From contig CM027377.1 in the NCBI GenBank assembly GCA_015680905.1, positions 56,813,501-56,877,500 on the forward strand: a stretch of 64,000 nucleotides of DNA, given 5' to 3'. This stretch comes from Coptis chinensis. Taxonomy: Eukaryota; Streptophyta; Magnoliopsida; Ranunculales; Ranunculaceae. This document shows, one piece after another, positions 34,427 to 45,389 of this stretch. Position 1 is the stretch's first letter. Each line of letters begins with the position of its first letter. The translations under genes and the position numbers were made by a program. A model generated the notes under the pieces. The model was not told the origin of the DNA, made no database searches, and saw only the letters and a list, made by a program, of their open reading frames with translations.

Positions 34427-34655
34427 TGTTACTCAGTGATGGATTTTACCCGAAAGGAAGGAATTTTAGAAAGAAGTCAAATTCCTTAAGTTTTCCAGAA
34501 TACACACTGTTACTCAGTGAGGGATTTTACCCGAAAACTAAGGAATATGAGAATAGAAAAGAGAAGTCTAATTCCTTAATCTTTCCAGAACACACACTGT
34601 TGATCAGTGAGGGATTTTACCGGAAAAGGAAGGAAAAAGAGAGAAGAGAAGATAA
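34326..34655 (-). promoter_or_regulatory. four tandem monomers at the LINE 5' end
   Basis: Four head-to-tail units of about 81-92 bp can be aligned on the box GGATTTTACCCG (plus strand, 34349, 34441, 34522, 34612; the last reads CCGG). Each also carries CACTGTTACTCAGTGA-like and AAATTCCTTAAG-like sequence. They end just inside the candidate target duplication. The unit nearest ORF1 includes its start codon. By analogy with monomers of rodent L1 elements these may be repeated promoters; that role is inferred. Confidence 0.8.
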
Positions 34656-34667
34656 GAGTATTTCTTC
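34656..34667 (+). repeat. candidate target duplication of the LINE, right copy
   Basis: GAGTATTTCTTC pairs with GAATACTTCTTT at 28130-28141. Confidence 0.45.
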
Positions 34668-35670
34668 TAACTTGTTTTAACTAAAAGCGGCAAAAATTTG
34701 GAGCAGAGGATCATAAAAGTAACTTAAGTTATCTCACACTCACTCGCCCAACATTTGGTCCCCATTGTTGGTTTTACACATTTACAATTTTTGCCTTGGG
34801 AGAATATTACCTTAATTCCCATCCTTGTCGGTAAGATTTTCAAGACTGCTGCAATGGATGGCTTCTAGTTTTTCGACCCATATATCTTCTATGCAGTACT
34901 AGGTGTGCAATGCTATGACAACAATATATATACTGCTATTCCTAATCCACCTCGGAAAAAAGTACCCCCTTTCTGCTGCATTGGTTTAAAATTCACACTA
35001 CAAAATCGTACACGTCAGACAGACCATTAACGATGAGTATTTTCTCCTCGGCAACTCGTGAGTGGTCCGTGTCTGCCTTATCAATTCCACCCTTGGGTCC
35101 TATGCCACATTTTCTTTTAGATGAATCAGTTTACAGATTGTTAACTTTTGGATACCTATTCCTACTTAATATAAAGCAGATAGGTTTTTCGGACAATTGA
35201 GCTCCCAGAAATTGTGACAAGAGATCCGCCCTTAGGGTGTATAAGGGCGTCTCAGGGTAGTCTCCATTCTGGCTTGCTGATGATTGCTCAAAAATGATGG
35301 TTTGGATGCTCGACCTCACTAATGAATGGGTCTTTAAGTATACTATCTGCCTACAATACTTTGACAAGCATCCACTCTGCAACAACCTTTTTGACCTTCT
35401 TTGTTTGACATCTTTGCATTTCATCCGACCTCTGAAATGCTTTTTGTTGGTAATTGGTCCGGAATATTTTGTTATTATCCGGGCATGAAGAGGTTGGTGA
35501 ACATTTGCACAGCAGGTGTTGACAAAATCATATTTTACATTCAGAATCTTGTTTACCCATTCTCACTTAATTTGACTCCTCTTGATGCACTCAGAGCATC
35601 GTCAAAGAGTCAGCTGGGAAGGACACTTCGTAGTAGTAGATTGAATAACCATGAATGTTGTTCGTAGTAG
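34668..35670 (+). pseudogene. F-box associated gene, 3' fragment
   Basis: Frames at 35294-35400 (MVWMLDLTNEWVFKYTICL) and 35401-35580 (FAFHPTSEMLFVGNWSGIF) encode the beta-propeller-like F-box-associated domain typical of plant F-box proteins. They are shifted relative to each other. Upstream, the segment around 35200-35260 resembles an IELPEIVTRD motif in another frame. Together with the 27938-28141 fragment this is one F-box gene split by the LINE, then decayed. Confidence 0.65.
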
Positions 35671-35914
35671 ATATTTCTCTGGCGACTTTGCTGTTTGTTT
35701 GGAAGGAACTTTGCACTTCAAGTGGTAGATGCACTTCGATAGGTATTCAACTAGCTTTGAAACGATCACTTAGAACACAGAATATGATATGATCACTAAG
35801 TAGATTTGCACATTCATTTTAATACACAAACTGTATCTAAGTCATAATTGGCTACCAATGCTATCGATTTGTTGGTAAACTTTTAATGATCCAACCATAT
35901 CTCTCACATGGACG
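35671..35914. other. short intergenic stretch, nothing recognised
   Basis: No open frame or repeat that I can support. Confidence 0.4.
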
Positions 35915-36394
35915 GATTCAGGATTCTAAGCTTCTAAGCCAAGGGTGCGAGATTAAGTGCACACCCCACCCCACCTCCTAAAAAAAAGTATGCAATTTTT
36001 TTTTTTTGTCAAAGATCAACAAAATTATGCATTTATTTCAATTCACAAAACTAGAGTGCAATGACTACTAAAAAAAAAAAAAAGTATGCAATTTTTTTTA
36101 TTTTTTTTTTGTCAGAAAGTCTAAACAATAAAGATCAACAAAATTATACATTTATTTCAATTCACAAAACTAAAGTGCATTAACTACTAAGAATTTAATA
36201 TAGACTGATAAAATTAACTACTTAAGCAATTAATTGATACTACTATATCTATATATATCTGCAGCTAACTTCCTATAATGCTATAAGTCTCTATAACTCT
36301 ACTATCATGTAGAGAAAACTATAAAAGATAAACATTGAAAATAAAAAATTACTTTGTTTGTTTGTTTGTTTTTGTTTGTTTTTTTTTTTTTTTG

Positions 36395-36426
<32 letters not shown>

Positions 36427-36968
36427 TGAAAATTTTATTGATAATGAAAACGAGTTTTACAAATAATTAGGACAAGCGTGCAACAAACTGAGCTGCAAGT
36501 CATTTTTTTTTTTGGGTTGAGGTTTGACGCTTGAGAGTGAAAGAAATGAGAGAGAGCTTACGAATTTGTTATCGGTGATTAAAATTATATAAACTGACCG
36601 GTTGGGCTCTGGGCCTTTGGCTATTTCTTTTAGTCTCATTAATTAACCCATCAAATATTTAAAGACACATTTGTCAATCTTTAATGGTTTTGGACTCAAA
36701 ATAAATGATAAATTATAATTTTGTAAGGGCAAAAATAGAAGTAAAAAAAAGTGTTGGTTTATCGGAATATTTTTTTTTATTATTTTTTTCATACTATTTC
36801 TTTTGTTGATTATATTCTCACTATAGTTCTGAAATTTTTGGAGGTGCGGTAGCTAGTGGAAGTTTGCTAAAATAATTGGGAGATGCGAGTCTTTATAGTT
36901 TGAAGATTTTTCTAGGCAATTAGTTATGTGGTAGTGGAGTTTTTCTAATTTCAGGAGTTGACCTCCCC
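35915..36968. repeat. ~1 kb dispersed repeat, copy 1
   Basis: Starts near GGATTCAGGATTCTAAGC and ends near TAGTGGAGTTTTTCTAAT. It is collinear with copy 2 (37980-38985), with shared landmarks GAATTTAATATAGACT, CTGACCGGTT and TTTGGACTCAAAATAAATG. A long T-run (36380-36423) and internal AT-rich repeats occur. There is a further partial duplication of its left end at 36040-36130. It may be a non-autonomous transposon; ends show no clear inverted repeat. Confidence 0.7.
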
Positions 36969-36989
36969 CACATGCACCTATCAATCTAT

Positions 36990-37975
36990 GCAAAGAACGT
37001 ACCGGACAGTCTCCGTCTCGCCAAATTAATTGAAAATATATTTAGCCTGTCCAAGCATGGTCCAAGTTTTGTAAAATTTGATGCTGAGCTTGAAGATGTT
37101 GCATGTTCATTTACTTATCAGTACATTTCTATATAATAAGAAATTTTTGGGTTACTAATTATATTTTATTTTTCACAAAATTAGGTTACCCCATCACCAC
37201 ATTTGGTTTCTGGGACCAATGGAACGGTGGCGGGCTGTAATGGAGACTTTTGATTACAATGCCCATTTTCTTATGGATAATGTATTAGGAACTCCCGCTC
37301 TTGCCTTGTCGAAGTTTGATAAAATTTTGCCTGTTGGAAGATTTTTTCGCAAAGAAATAGGTGGCGATCCTGATTAATAGAGAACATACCGGACAATCTC
37401 CGTCTCACCAAATTAATTGAAGATATATTTAGCATGTCTAAGCTTGGTCCAAGTTTTGTAAAATTTGATGCTGAGCTTGTAGATGTTGTATGTAGTCTGA
37501 GATCCTTTGATTAAGATTTTTTCTTTTATAATTACTTTTGTACATATATATAAAAATATGGTGAATGGAGTGTACAGTCCTAATTTCTTTTTAGTATGTT
37601 CATTTTCTTATTAGTATATTTATATATAATAAGAAATTGTTGGGTTACTAATTATATTTTCTTTTTCACAAAATTAGGTTACCACATCACCACATTTGGT
37701 TTATGGGACCAATGGAACGATGGCGAGCTGTAATGAAAACTTTTGCTTAAAATGCCCATTTTATTATGGATATTGTATTAGGAACTCCCGCTCTTGCCTT
37801 GTCGAAGTTTGATAAAACTTTGCCTGTTGGAAGATTTTTTTCGCAAAGAACTTACAATGCCCATTTTCTTATGGATATTGTATTAGGAACTCCTACTCTT
37901 GCCTTGTCGAAGTTTGATAAAACTTTGCCTGTTGGAAGATTTTTTCGCAAAGAAATAGGTGGCAATCCTGATTAT
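36990..37975 (+). pseudogene. duplicated exon-like modules of an unrecognised gene
   Basis: Module M (36998-37110 and 37383-37490) reads as an open stretch with SLRLAKLIENIF and GPSFVKFDAEL. Module N (37131-37377, 37625-37850 and a partial third at 37852-37975) follows an acceptor-like CACAAAATTAG and contains GTPALALSKFDK and PVGRFFRKEIGG. The order M-N-M-N-N' suggests tandem duplication of a small gene fragment with its intron. I do not recognise the family, and stops break the frames. Confidence 0.45.
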
Positions 37976-37979
37976 CAGG

Positions 37980-38985
37980 GATGGAGCCAGGATTCTAAGT
38001 CAGGGGGTGCGAGATTATGTGCACACCCCACCCCCTAAAAAAGTATGCAATTTTTTTTTAATTTTTTTTGTCAGAAGGCCTAAACAATAAAGATCAATAA
38101 AATTATGCATTTATTTCAATTCACAAAACTAGAGTGCGTTTTTTTTTTCCACTAACCTACTAGAGTGCGTTGACTACTACGAATTTAATATAGACTAATG
38201 AAGTTAACTACTTAAGTACTTAAGCCATTAATTGATACTACTATGTCTATATATATCTACATAATCTAGTCCACAAGTCTATAACAATTCAACAAATTGT
38301 TAACTTCCTATAATGTTATAAGTCTATATAATATAACCCTACTATCATATGGAGAAAAATATAAAAGATTAACATTGAAAGTAAAAAATTACTTTGTTTT
38401 TTTTGTTTTGTTTTTTGTTTTGTTTTTTGTTTTGTTTTTGTTTTTTTAAGTGGAAATTTTATTGATAATGATAATGGGTTTTACAAATAATTAGGACAAA
38501 CATGCAGCAAGTTGGGCCGCAAGTCCGTTATTAATTTGTTTTTGTTTTTGTTTTTTTTAGTTGAGGTCTGACGCTTGAGAGTGAAAGAAATGATGGAGAG
38601 GTTACGAGTTTGTTATGGGTGATTAGAATTATACAAACTGACCGGTTCGGCTTTGGGCCTTGGCTATTTGTTTTAGTCTCATTAACCAATCAAACATTCA
38701 AAGACACATTTGTCCATCTTTAATGGTTTTGGACTCAAAATAAATGATAAATGATAATTTTGTAAGTGAAAACAGAGAAGTAAAAAAAATGGTTTATTGG
38801 AATGTTTTTTATTAGTATTTTTTTTTTTGTTGATTATATTCTCACTATAGTTGTAAAAATTTTGGAGGTGCGGTAGTGGAATGAAGTTGCTAAAATAATT
38901 GAGGGGTGCGAGTCGTTATAGTTTGAAGATTTTTTTAGGCAATTAGTTATGTGGTAGTGGAGCTTTTCTAATCTCGGGGGGGTAC
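37980..38985. repeat. ~1 kb dispersed repeat, copy 2
   Basis: Direct copy of the segment at 35915-36968; it begins GGATGGAGCCAGGATTCTAAG and ends near TAATCTCGGGGGGG. The T-run of copy 1 is replaced here by TTTTGTTTTG repeats (38396-38446). Confidence 0.7.
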
Positions 38986-39030
38986 CAATTTGTTGCCAAA
39001 AATTAAACATTACAACTAAGAATAATACAT

Positions 39031-39473
39031 ATGATATTATTGTTGATGCAAGAAAAATCAAGTGCTTTTTTCAGCAAAAATGTTCATGCTAGACACCAAC
39101 GATTGCTGATGAGATTCTGGAAAGTTAAAAGGCTCAATGAGAGGGACATATATCTAGGGGTCCCTATGATTATAGGGAGAAAGAAGACTGAGACTTTTTC
39201 CTACTTGGTGGACTCTTTACATAGGAAAGTCACAGGATGGAAGGCCAAGGTCCTGTCTCAAGCAGCAAGAACTACCTTGGTCAAGAGTGTAGGACAAGCA
39301 GTGCCCATTTATGCCATGGGGGCTTTTAAGTTACTTGTGAAAATTACTGATAGTTTGGATAAGATTAATAGGGACTTTTGGTGGAATGGGTCAAAGGATT
39401 CAATTGCTTTACATACACTGAGTTGGGATAAGCTATGTAGGTCAAAATGCCAAGGAGGGTTGGTTATGCAGGG
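39031..39473 (+). pseudogene. LINE reverse transcriptase C-terminal fragment
   Basis: The frame has SAFFSKNV, YLGVPMIIGRKKTETF, LVDSLHRKVTGWKAKVLSQA and FWWNGSKD, the segment that follows the RT core in plant L1 ORF2. The frame is open to the gypsy LTR edge at 39474, which truncates it. It belongs to a different LINE subfamily from the element at 28147-34655. Confidence 0.85.
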
Positions 39474-39739
39474 TGATAGACTCAAGTAGCACTCAACCCT
39501 CACAATAATGAATAGAATAATCTCTATTCTTATTATAACTCAAAATTCATCAAAGACCCCTTACTAAAAACCCTACCTAGCCTTTATATAGGCAACGTAA
39601 ACAAACATGTGAAATAACAACTATTGGGCTATTGCTCTGCAGTGTGTACAAGGCCCAAACACTTAACTCTGACAAAACTTAGCATAGAACTTTGACAGAG
39701 CACAACACACATAACTCTGACAGAACTTAAATTGCATCA
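39474..39739 (-). repeat. 3' LTR of gypsy element B (266 bp)
   Basis: Read on the minus strand it starts TGATGCAATTT, directly after a purine tract GCAGGGGGGA (39741-39750), and ends GAGTCTATCA. A TATATAAAGG box lies inside (complement of 39582-39591). The start is well placed; the outer end is inferred from the TG..CA rule. Confidence 0.65.
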
Positions 39740-39853
39740 TTCCCCCCTGCGTGGGAGAAATTCGACCTCGAATTTGGCTCGTCTTCATATTAAGAAGTAT
39801 CATAATAAGGACGAAGGTGCTTCACGTTAAAAACATCTGAAGTACATATATGA

Positions 39854-40349
39854 TTAGGTAACTGCAACCGATATGCATTGGAATTGATCTTGGTAATCAC
39901 CTCCAGAGGACCAATCTTGCGCGTGAGGACCCAATTTGTTGTACCTATCAGCTAGAATCCGATCCTTAGTAAGAACAGCCCAAACAAAATCTCCCACTGC
40001 AAAGCTCACATTTCGGCGGTGGCGATCAACAACTAACTTATACTTCGAGTTAGAGTCGAGCAAATGTTATTGAGTAACTTCGTGAACAGCGTGAATTTCC
40101 TTAATGAAGTCGCCTAGCATTACCATGCATACAAGATAAATCTGGAACAGGAGCCAAATCAATAGGAGAGCGGGGACTAAAGCCGTAAACAATCTGGAAA
40201 GGACTGTAACCCGTACTCCTGTTCACTGAACGATTAAAAGCAAACTCTGCCTGAAACAACACATGTTCCCAATGTTTAGTATTTTGACCTGCCAAACTGC
40301 GAAGGAGATTACCCAAAGAATGATTCACCACCTTTGTCTGACCATCCAT
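39854..40349 (-). pseudogene. gypsy B integrase C-terminal part
   Basis: The minus-strand frame beginning at 40349 reads DGQTKVVNHSLGNLLRSL and NRSTGYSPFQIVYGF, the conserved end of a gypsy integrase core. A second frame ending at 39854 reads VSFAVGDFVWAVLTKDR, the GPY-type domain. Stops and a frame change separate it from the RT polyprotein upstream. Confidence 0.85.
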
Positions 40350-42655
40350 TTGAGGATGATATCACTACTGAACTTAAGGTCGGTATGAACAAGCTTCCAC
40401 AAACTCCGCCAAAAATGGCTCAAAAATTTAGTATCCCGATCAGACAATAGACTCAGGTAAACCATGGAGATGATAGACATCCTTAAAGAAAAGTTGAGCA
40501 ACATTCACATCGTCAGTGGTTTTCTTACAGGCAATGAAGTGTGCCATCTTAGAAAACCTATCAACAACCACAAACACGGAATCCATACCCCGTTGGGTGC
40601 GGGTAAACCCACAACAAAATCCATACTAATATCAGCCAATGGACAAACTGGAACAGGTAATGGCATATACAACCCAGCATTGTTAGCACTGCCTTTAGCA
40701 ACCTGGCAGACACGACAATGGTCCACAAATTTATGCACCTCTCTAGTCATATTAGGCCAGAAGTAAGAATCAGAAACAAGGTTGTATGTCTTATCACGCC
40801 CAAAATGCCCAGTGCCATGTAACTCCCTAATAATCAATAATCTAATACTACAATTCGGAATACATAAACATCTACCTTTGAAAAGAAACCCATAATGGAG
40901 AAGGTAATTAGAGCGCTTACCTGCCCTCATCTCAGCCACAATAGAAGAGAAGAAAAGATCATCAACTATCAAATCACGAAAACTGTCAAAACCAGCTACA
41001 TGTGTTCGCATAGACACCAACAAAGGCACATGCCTACTGAGTGCATCTGCCACACGGTTCTGAGCACCCGATGTATGCTTAAGCACAAAAGTAAAATCTT
41101 GTAGATAGCTGGACCAGCGTAACTGGCGAACGCTAACCTTATCCTGGGTTCCAATATGCTTTAGAGATTCATGATCAGTATGTAGAACAAACTCATTATG
41201 AACTAGGTAGTGACTCCAATGCTTAAGTGTTTGAATAATGGCGTAAAATTCCAACTCATAGGCACTATAGTTTTGTTTGGCGCTAGTTAATTTCTCACTA
41301 AAAGAAGCCACAGGACGCCGGGTTTGGCTAAGAACAGCCCCAATACCCACCTTAGAAGCATCGGTATGAACCTCAAACGGCAAAGAGAAATTAGGTAATG
41401 AAAGAACTGGCGCGGTGATCAATTTTTGCTTAAGCAAAGCAAAGCTCGCATCTGCTACCTCAGTCCAAATGAATTTCCCACTCTTCATGCAGTTAGTAAT
41501 CGGTGCGGTGATAGTACTAAAGTTGGGAATAAACCTCTGATAGAATGATGCAAACCCGTGGAAACTCCGGCATTCATGTAAACTGGCCGGCCTAGGCCAG
41601 TGTCGAACTACATCCACCTTAGTCTCATCCACCAAAATGCCATCCTTGGAAACCACATACCCCAAAAAGAGAACACTATCAACATAGAAAGAACACTTAT
41701 GAACTGCCGCATACAATTGAGCAGCCCTCAACGCATGCAAAACCTCGCGCAACTGTCGTAAGTGCAACTCTAAGTCAGGACTATAAATCAGGATGTCATC
41801 AAAGTAGACGACAACACAGCGGCCAATAAATGGTTTCAACACCTGGTTCATCACTCACATAAACGTGCTAGGGGTGTTTGAAAGCCCAAACAGCATGACC
41901 AACCACTCAAACAAGCCTTCACGAGTTTTAAAAGCCGTTTTCCATTCATCCCCAACCCGAATGCTTATCTGATGGTATCCACTATTAAAATCCAACTTAG
42001 TAAACACCATGGCACCATGCAACAGATCTAATAAATCATCCAGACGAGGTATGGGAAAGCGGTATTTAACAGTAATTTTATTAATAGCTTGACTATCCAC
42101 ACACATACGCCAACTACCATCCTTCTTTGGGGTCAAAAGAGCTGGAACGGCACAAGGACTAAGGCTCTCACAGATGTGACCTTTGTCAATTAAATCACCA
42201 ACCTGTCGCTTGAGTTCTTCATGTTCCCGGGGACTCATGTGATAGTGTGGGCGATTTGGAAGGCTAGACCCTGGCACAAGGTCGATATGGTGTTGAATAT
42301 CCCATAAAGGCGGCAACCCATTGGGCAAATCAACAGGGAAAACATCCTAAAATTCATCTAACATACCCTGAACACAACCCGGTACATCACTAGCACCACC
42401 ACTAGCTTGTTCTAGTAATAAATATACCACGCCCGACTCGGCCATCTCCTCTTCAAACTGACGCATAGACAGAAGGCTAGAGGACCCCTTCACCTCCGTA
42501 CTCGGTGCTGGAACTACTATCTTAGTTGGCATCAAGACAATGCGCAATGAGTCAACCATAAAACTGTAGGTATTCTGCCATCCATCATGTACAACTCCTC
42601 TATCAAACTGCCACGACCTTCCTAACAATAGATGACATGCATCCATTGCTACCAC
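40350..42655 (-). pseudogene. gypsy B pol: RT, RNase H, integrase finger
   Basis: From 42655 a single frame contains MDACHLLLGRSWQFDRGVVH, a stop at 42347-42349, then RT ([32 protein letters not shown]). A single TGA at 41855-41857 splits RT after NTPSTFM; the same frame continues with VVYFDDILIY (catalytic Asp pair kept), RNase H (EVHTDASKVGIGAVLSQ, LHTDHESLK), and the HHCC finger (HGTGHFG ... CRVCQ) followed by [11 protein letters not shown]. The frame is unusually long and open for such a nested copy. Confidence 0.92.
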
Positions 42656-43415
42656 ATCACACCAAACCTTGTCTTTGTACTAGGGGTGCAAACGGATAGG
42701 TTCGGATGCGGATATGGCTGTATCCGAATCCGAATCCGAAAATTTATACCGATATCCGAATCCGACGGATATTAAAAAAATTATCCGAATCCGATTTCGG
42801 ATATCCGAAACGAATATCGGATAATATCCGATCCAAAAATTAAAATTAATTAAAATTTTATTTGTTTTGAATAATTCATTTTACCACTATAAAAACTAGT
42901 ATAAATATTATATTTGTCATTTATTATTATTATTTTGTTATTATAGTTTTATATTATTCGTTTATGATTTTATATAATATTTTGTACAATAAAAAATGAA
43001 TAAATTAATTATATATAATAACTATTAATTTTTTAAATCGGATCGGATGTTATTGGATGCGGATATGTCAGTATCCGAATCCGTATCCGAAACCAGTTCG
43101 GACATAAAAAAAAATATCCGAATCCGAATCCGAATCCAAAATTTTCGGATAATATCCGATTTTTCGAATACGAATTCGAATCGGATTCGAATATTTGGAT
43201 ATCCACTTGCACCCCTACTTTGTACTTTGAACCAATAGAAAAACTCACTAAGCAACGTCTAGAAACCATTACCTCGGTAGTCTTGCTCAACTAAGACAAC
43301 GTATACGGCTTGGATGTTTTTCAGTTGGTAGTTTCAGTTTCTTCACGACTTCCTCAGAAATCACGTTCTTACAGCCACCAGAGTCAATAATAAGATGACA
43401 AACCTTCCCAACAAT
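42656..43415 (-). pseudogene. gypsy B aspartic protease region
   Basis: Codons for VGKVCHLIIDSGGCKNVISE, with the protease triad DSG, lie just inside the CACTA left end. After LPTEKHPS the frame shifts, continuing as SKTTEVMVSRRCLVSFSIG up to the hAT MITE at 43217, and resuming at 42680 with CDVVAMDA. Protease would cleave the Gag-Pol polyprotein. Confidence 0.85.
42681..43217. mobile_element. hAT MITE, 537 bp, in gypsy B
   Basis: Ends are TAGGGGTGCAA and TTGCACCCCTA, an 11 bp terminal inverted repeat, and the element is flanked by a perfect 8 bp duplication CTTTGTAC (42673-42680 and 43218-43225). Both halves are dense in TATCCGAATCCGA and TCGGATATCCG motifs. It has no coding capacity. Confidence 0.95.
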
Positions 43416-44050
43416 CACTACAACAAAAGGCTCAATTGCAACGCCATCTGGTGTCGCTACAAGTACGAAAAAGCATTGCCAATGATCAATGGCAACGCCA
43501 ATGTGGGCGTCACAAAGGCGCTGCAAAAAATTGGGTCACAAAAGCTAAATGAAGACGCAACAATTGGCGTCGCAAAAGCTTGAAAGTTATTGCAACGCCT
43601 TGTCCCAATGCTATTACTTTATTAGCGTTGCTAAAGTATTTTGCCAAACTAAAATGATTTTTTAAATATTTAAACTATTTGCAGCGATTGGCGTTGCAAA
43701 AGGTTCTTTTTAGCTGCACCTACTAGCATTGCAAAAGGGTTACTTTTAGTTGCACCCTCTGGCGTCACAAAAGAAGCAAAGCATTAGCTACACGTCTTTG
43801 TCACAAAAGGTTTAAACCATTAGCTGCACCAAGGGCATTGCCAAAAGTGTTTTTTTAGCTGCCCCAGGTGTTTGTTGCAAAAGGTTTAAACCATTAGCTG
43901 CACCAAGGGCATTGCCAAAAGTGTGTTTTTAGCTACCCTGCTAGTGGTTTTAGCTGCACCAAATGTATGTGTCGATAATTGTTTAAACACATTTGCAACA
44001 CCTTAATTCTTTTACAACAAGCTCGGCGTTGCAAATGGGTTTACTCATAT
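43416..44050. repeat. CACTA subterminal repeats, left
   Basis: Repeated motifs such as GGCGTCGCAAAAG, GGCGTTGCAAAAG and TTAGCTGCACC occur in several copies. Subterminal repeats of this kind are transposase binding sites in En/Spm elements; here that is inference. They are mirrored in the other end. Confidence 0.85.
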
Positions 44051-44470
44051 ATATATAATAGGTATTACGCATTATTTTGAATCATTTCAATTTATATAAA
44101 CCTGCCCAATACAATTTATGATTAAACTAAAACACCAATCAGATGTATTCATTCACAATAAATTATAGCAAAATATATTTCATTAATTAAGATCATCCAA
44201 AATCATTATTTGAGCATCCATACAATTACACTCTTCCAATACACTGAATTACAAAATCTTCAAAGCCATCAACTAAATAAAATTAGTTCTTCAAAAAATA
44301 AGATTTTGGCCAAATTTCCATAATCTGCCGATTCGAACAACATCCACCCAAGTTTTCTTTATCAATATACCGTCAACCAATCTGCTTATCTGATACAAGC
44401 AACAAATTGGAAAAGAAAAGAGACATTAGTAAGTATAATTATCCAAATTAAAAGAAGATTGAAGCAAAAA
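44051..44470. other. CACTA interior, AT-rich, nothing recognised
   Basis: No open reading frame or repeat with identity is apparent. Confidence 0.4.
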
Positions 44471-45010
44471 TGCAAGTAAGCAATGCATGGGAAATATTCA
44501 TGGGGAGTTGTGCTCAGAGATGAAAGGGGGAGAGTCACGGCAGCAGCAAAAGGAAGGTCATAATATAACAATATTGCTTTGGTGGAACTTCAAGGCGTGG
44601 AACAAGGTATAAAATTAGCAATTGCGTAAAACATTAGGAAACTCCAGGCACAAACTGATTATCAAAATATAATAGCTTTTATACATAAATCTGTTTTTCC
44701 ATGGGAAGCGAACAAGATGATGAGAAGCATTAGAAGAATGGAGACCGAGCTGGAGGAATTCAGTATAGTCTACATTTACAGAGAAGCGGACAAACTAGTG
44801 GATTCTTTAGCTAGTACTATTCCTGATGAGGCATATGTAGATATTAGTATATACTCTTTTTCTAATGATGTAATGAAAATTATAGATGATGATGTAATAG
44901 GAAGAGAGTATGAGAGATTGTAATCCAGTTCAGAAGCTTTTTATTATGAATAAAGGGGTAGGGGCCCCCGTTAACAATCTCGCTTGCTGATAAAAAAAAA
45001 ATAATAATAA
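44471..45010 (+). pseudogene. LINE 3' fragment with RNase H, inside the CACTA
   Basis: The broken frame SWGVVLRDERGRVTAA, followed by FSIVYIYREADKLVDSLAST, is the RNase H end of a plant LINE. It is followed by an A-rich tail, AAAAAAAAATAATAATAAT, at 44991-45010. The 5' portion is missing. Confidence 0.8.
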
Positions 45011-45389
45011 TAACTATCACAAGTTTTCTTAGCTGAAGATCTTGACTCGCTTTCACTCTTTAGCACCTTATTAGTGGATACTCGGTATACCAATTTCACA
45101 CCAAATCGTGTCATACATACATAGTTTTTAGTATCCACAACTTTGTGACTCACAATCCAGTATGTAGGCTAGCTTTCAAGTATATAACATAAAGTGAAAC
45201 GAATTTCTCCTGAGACTAGAGGTTCATGCACATTCAAGAAACTTCCTCCTGATGCTTAAAAAAAAAAACCTTGCTATAAGGTTCAGGTAGCCTTAGCACA
45301 AAAAGCAACAAGTGAAATATGTATCACAATATATGTGTGTTATTGGGGGCTAGGATTAATCCAGTTTATATCTAAAGCCAAATTTAATC

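Larger units (their letters stand above)
28147..34655 (-). mobile_element. L1-type LINE retrotransposon, nearly full length, degenerate
   Basis: Reading on the minus strand, the order is tandem 5' monomers, ORF1 with DUF4283 and a CCHC knuckle, ORF2 with endonuclease, reverse transcriptase, zf-RVT and RNase H, and a poly(A) tail (T-run 28147-28156 on the plus strand). It interrupts an F-box gene. Multiple stops and frameshifts make it inactive. Confidence 0.9.

Noticed and set aside
43047-43290. Ser/Asp/Ile-rich open frames near the gypsy protease
   Set aside because: They arise from the TCCGAA repeats of the hAT MITE read through its edge.
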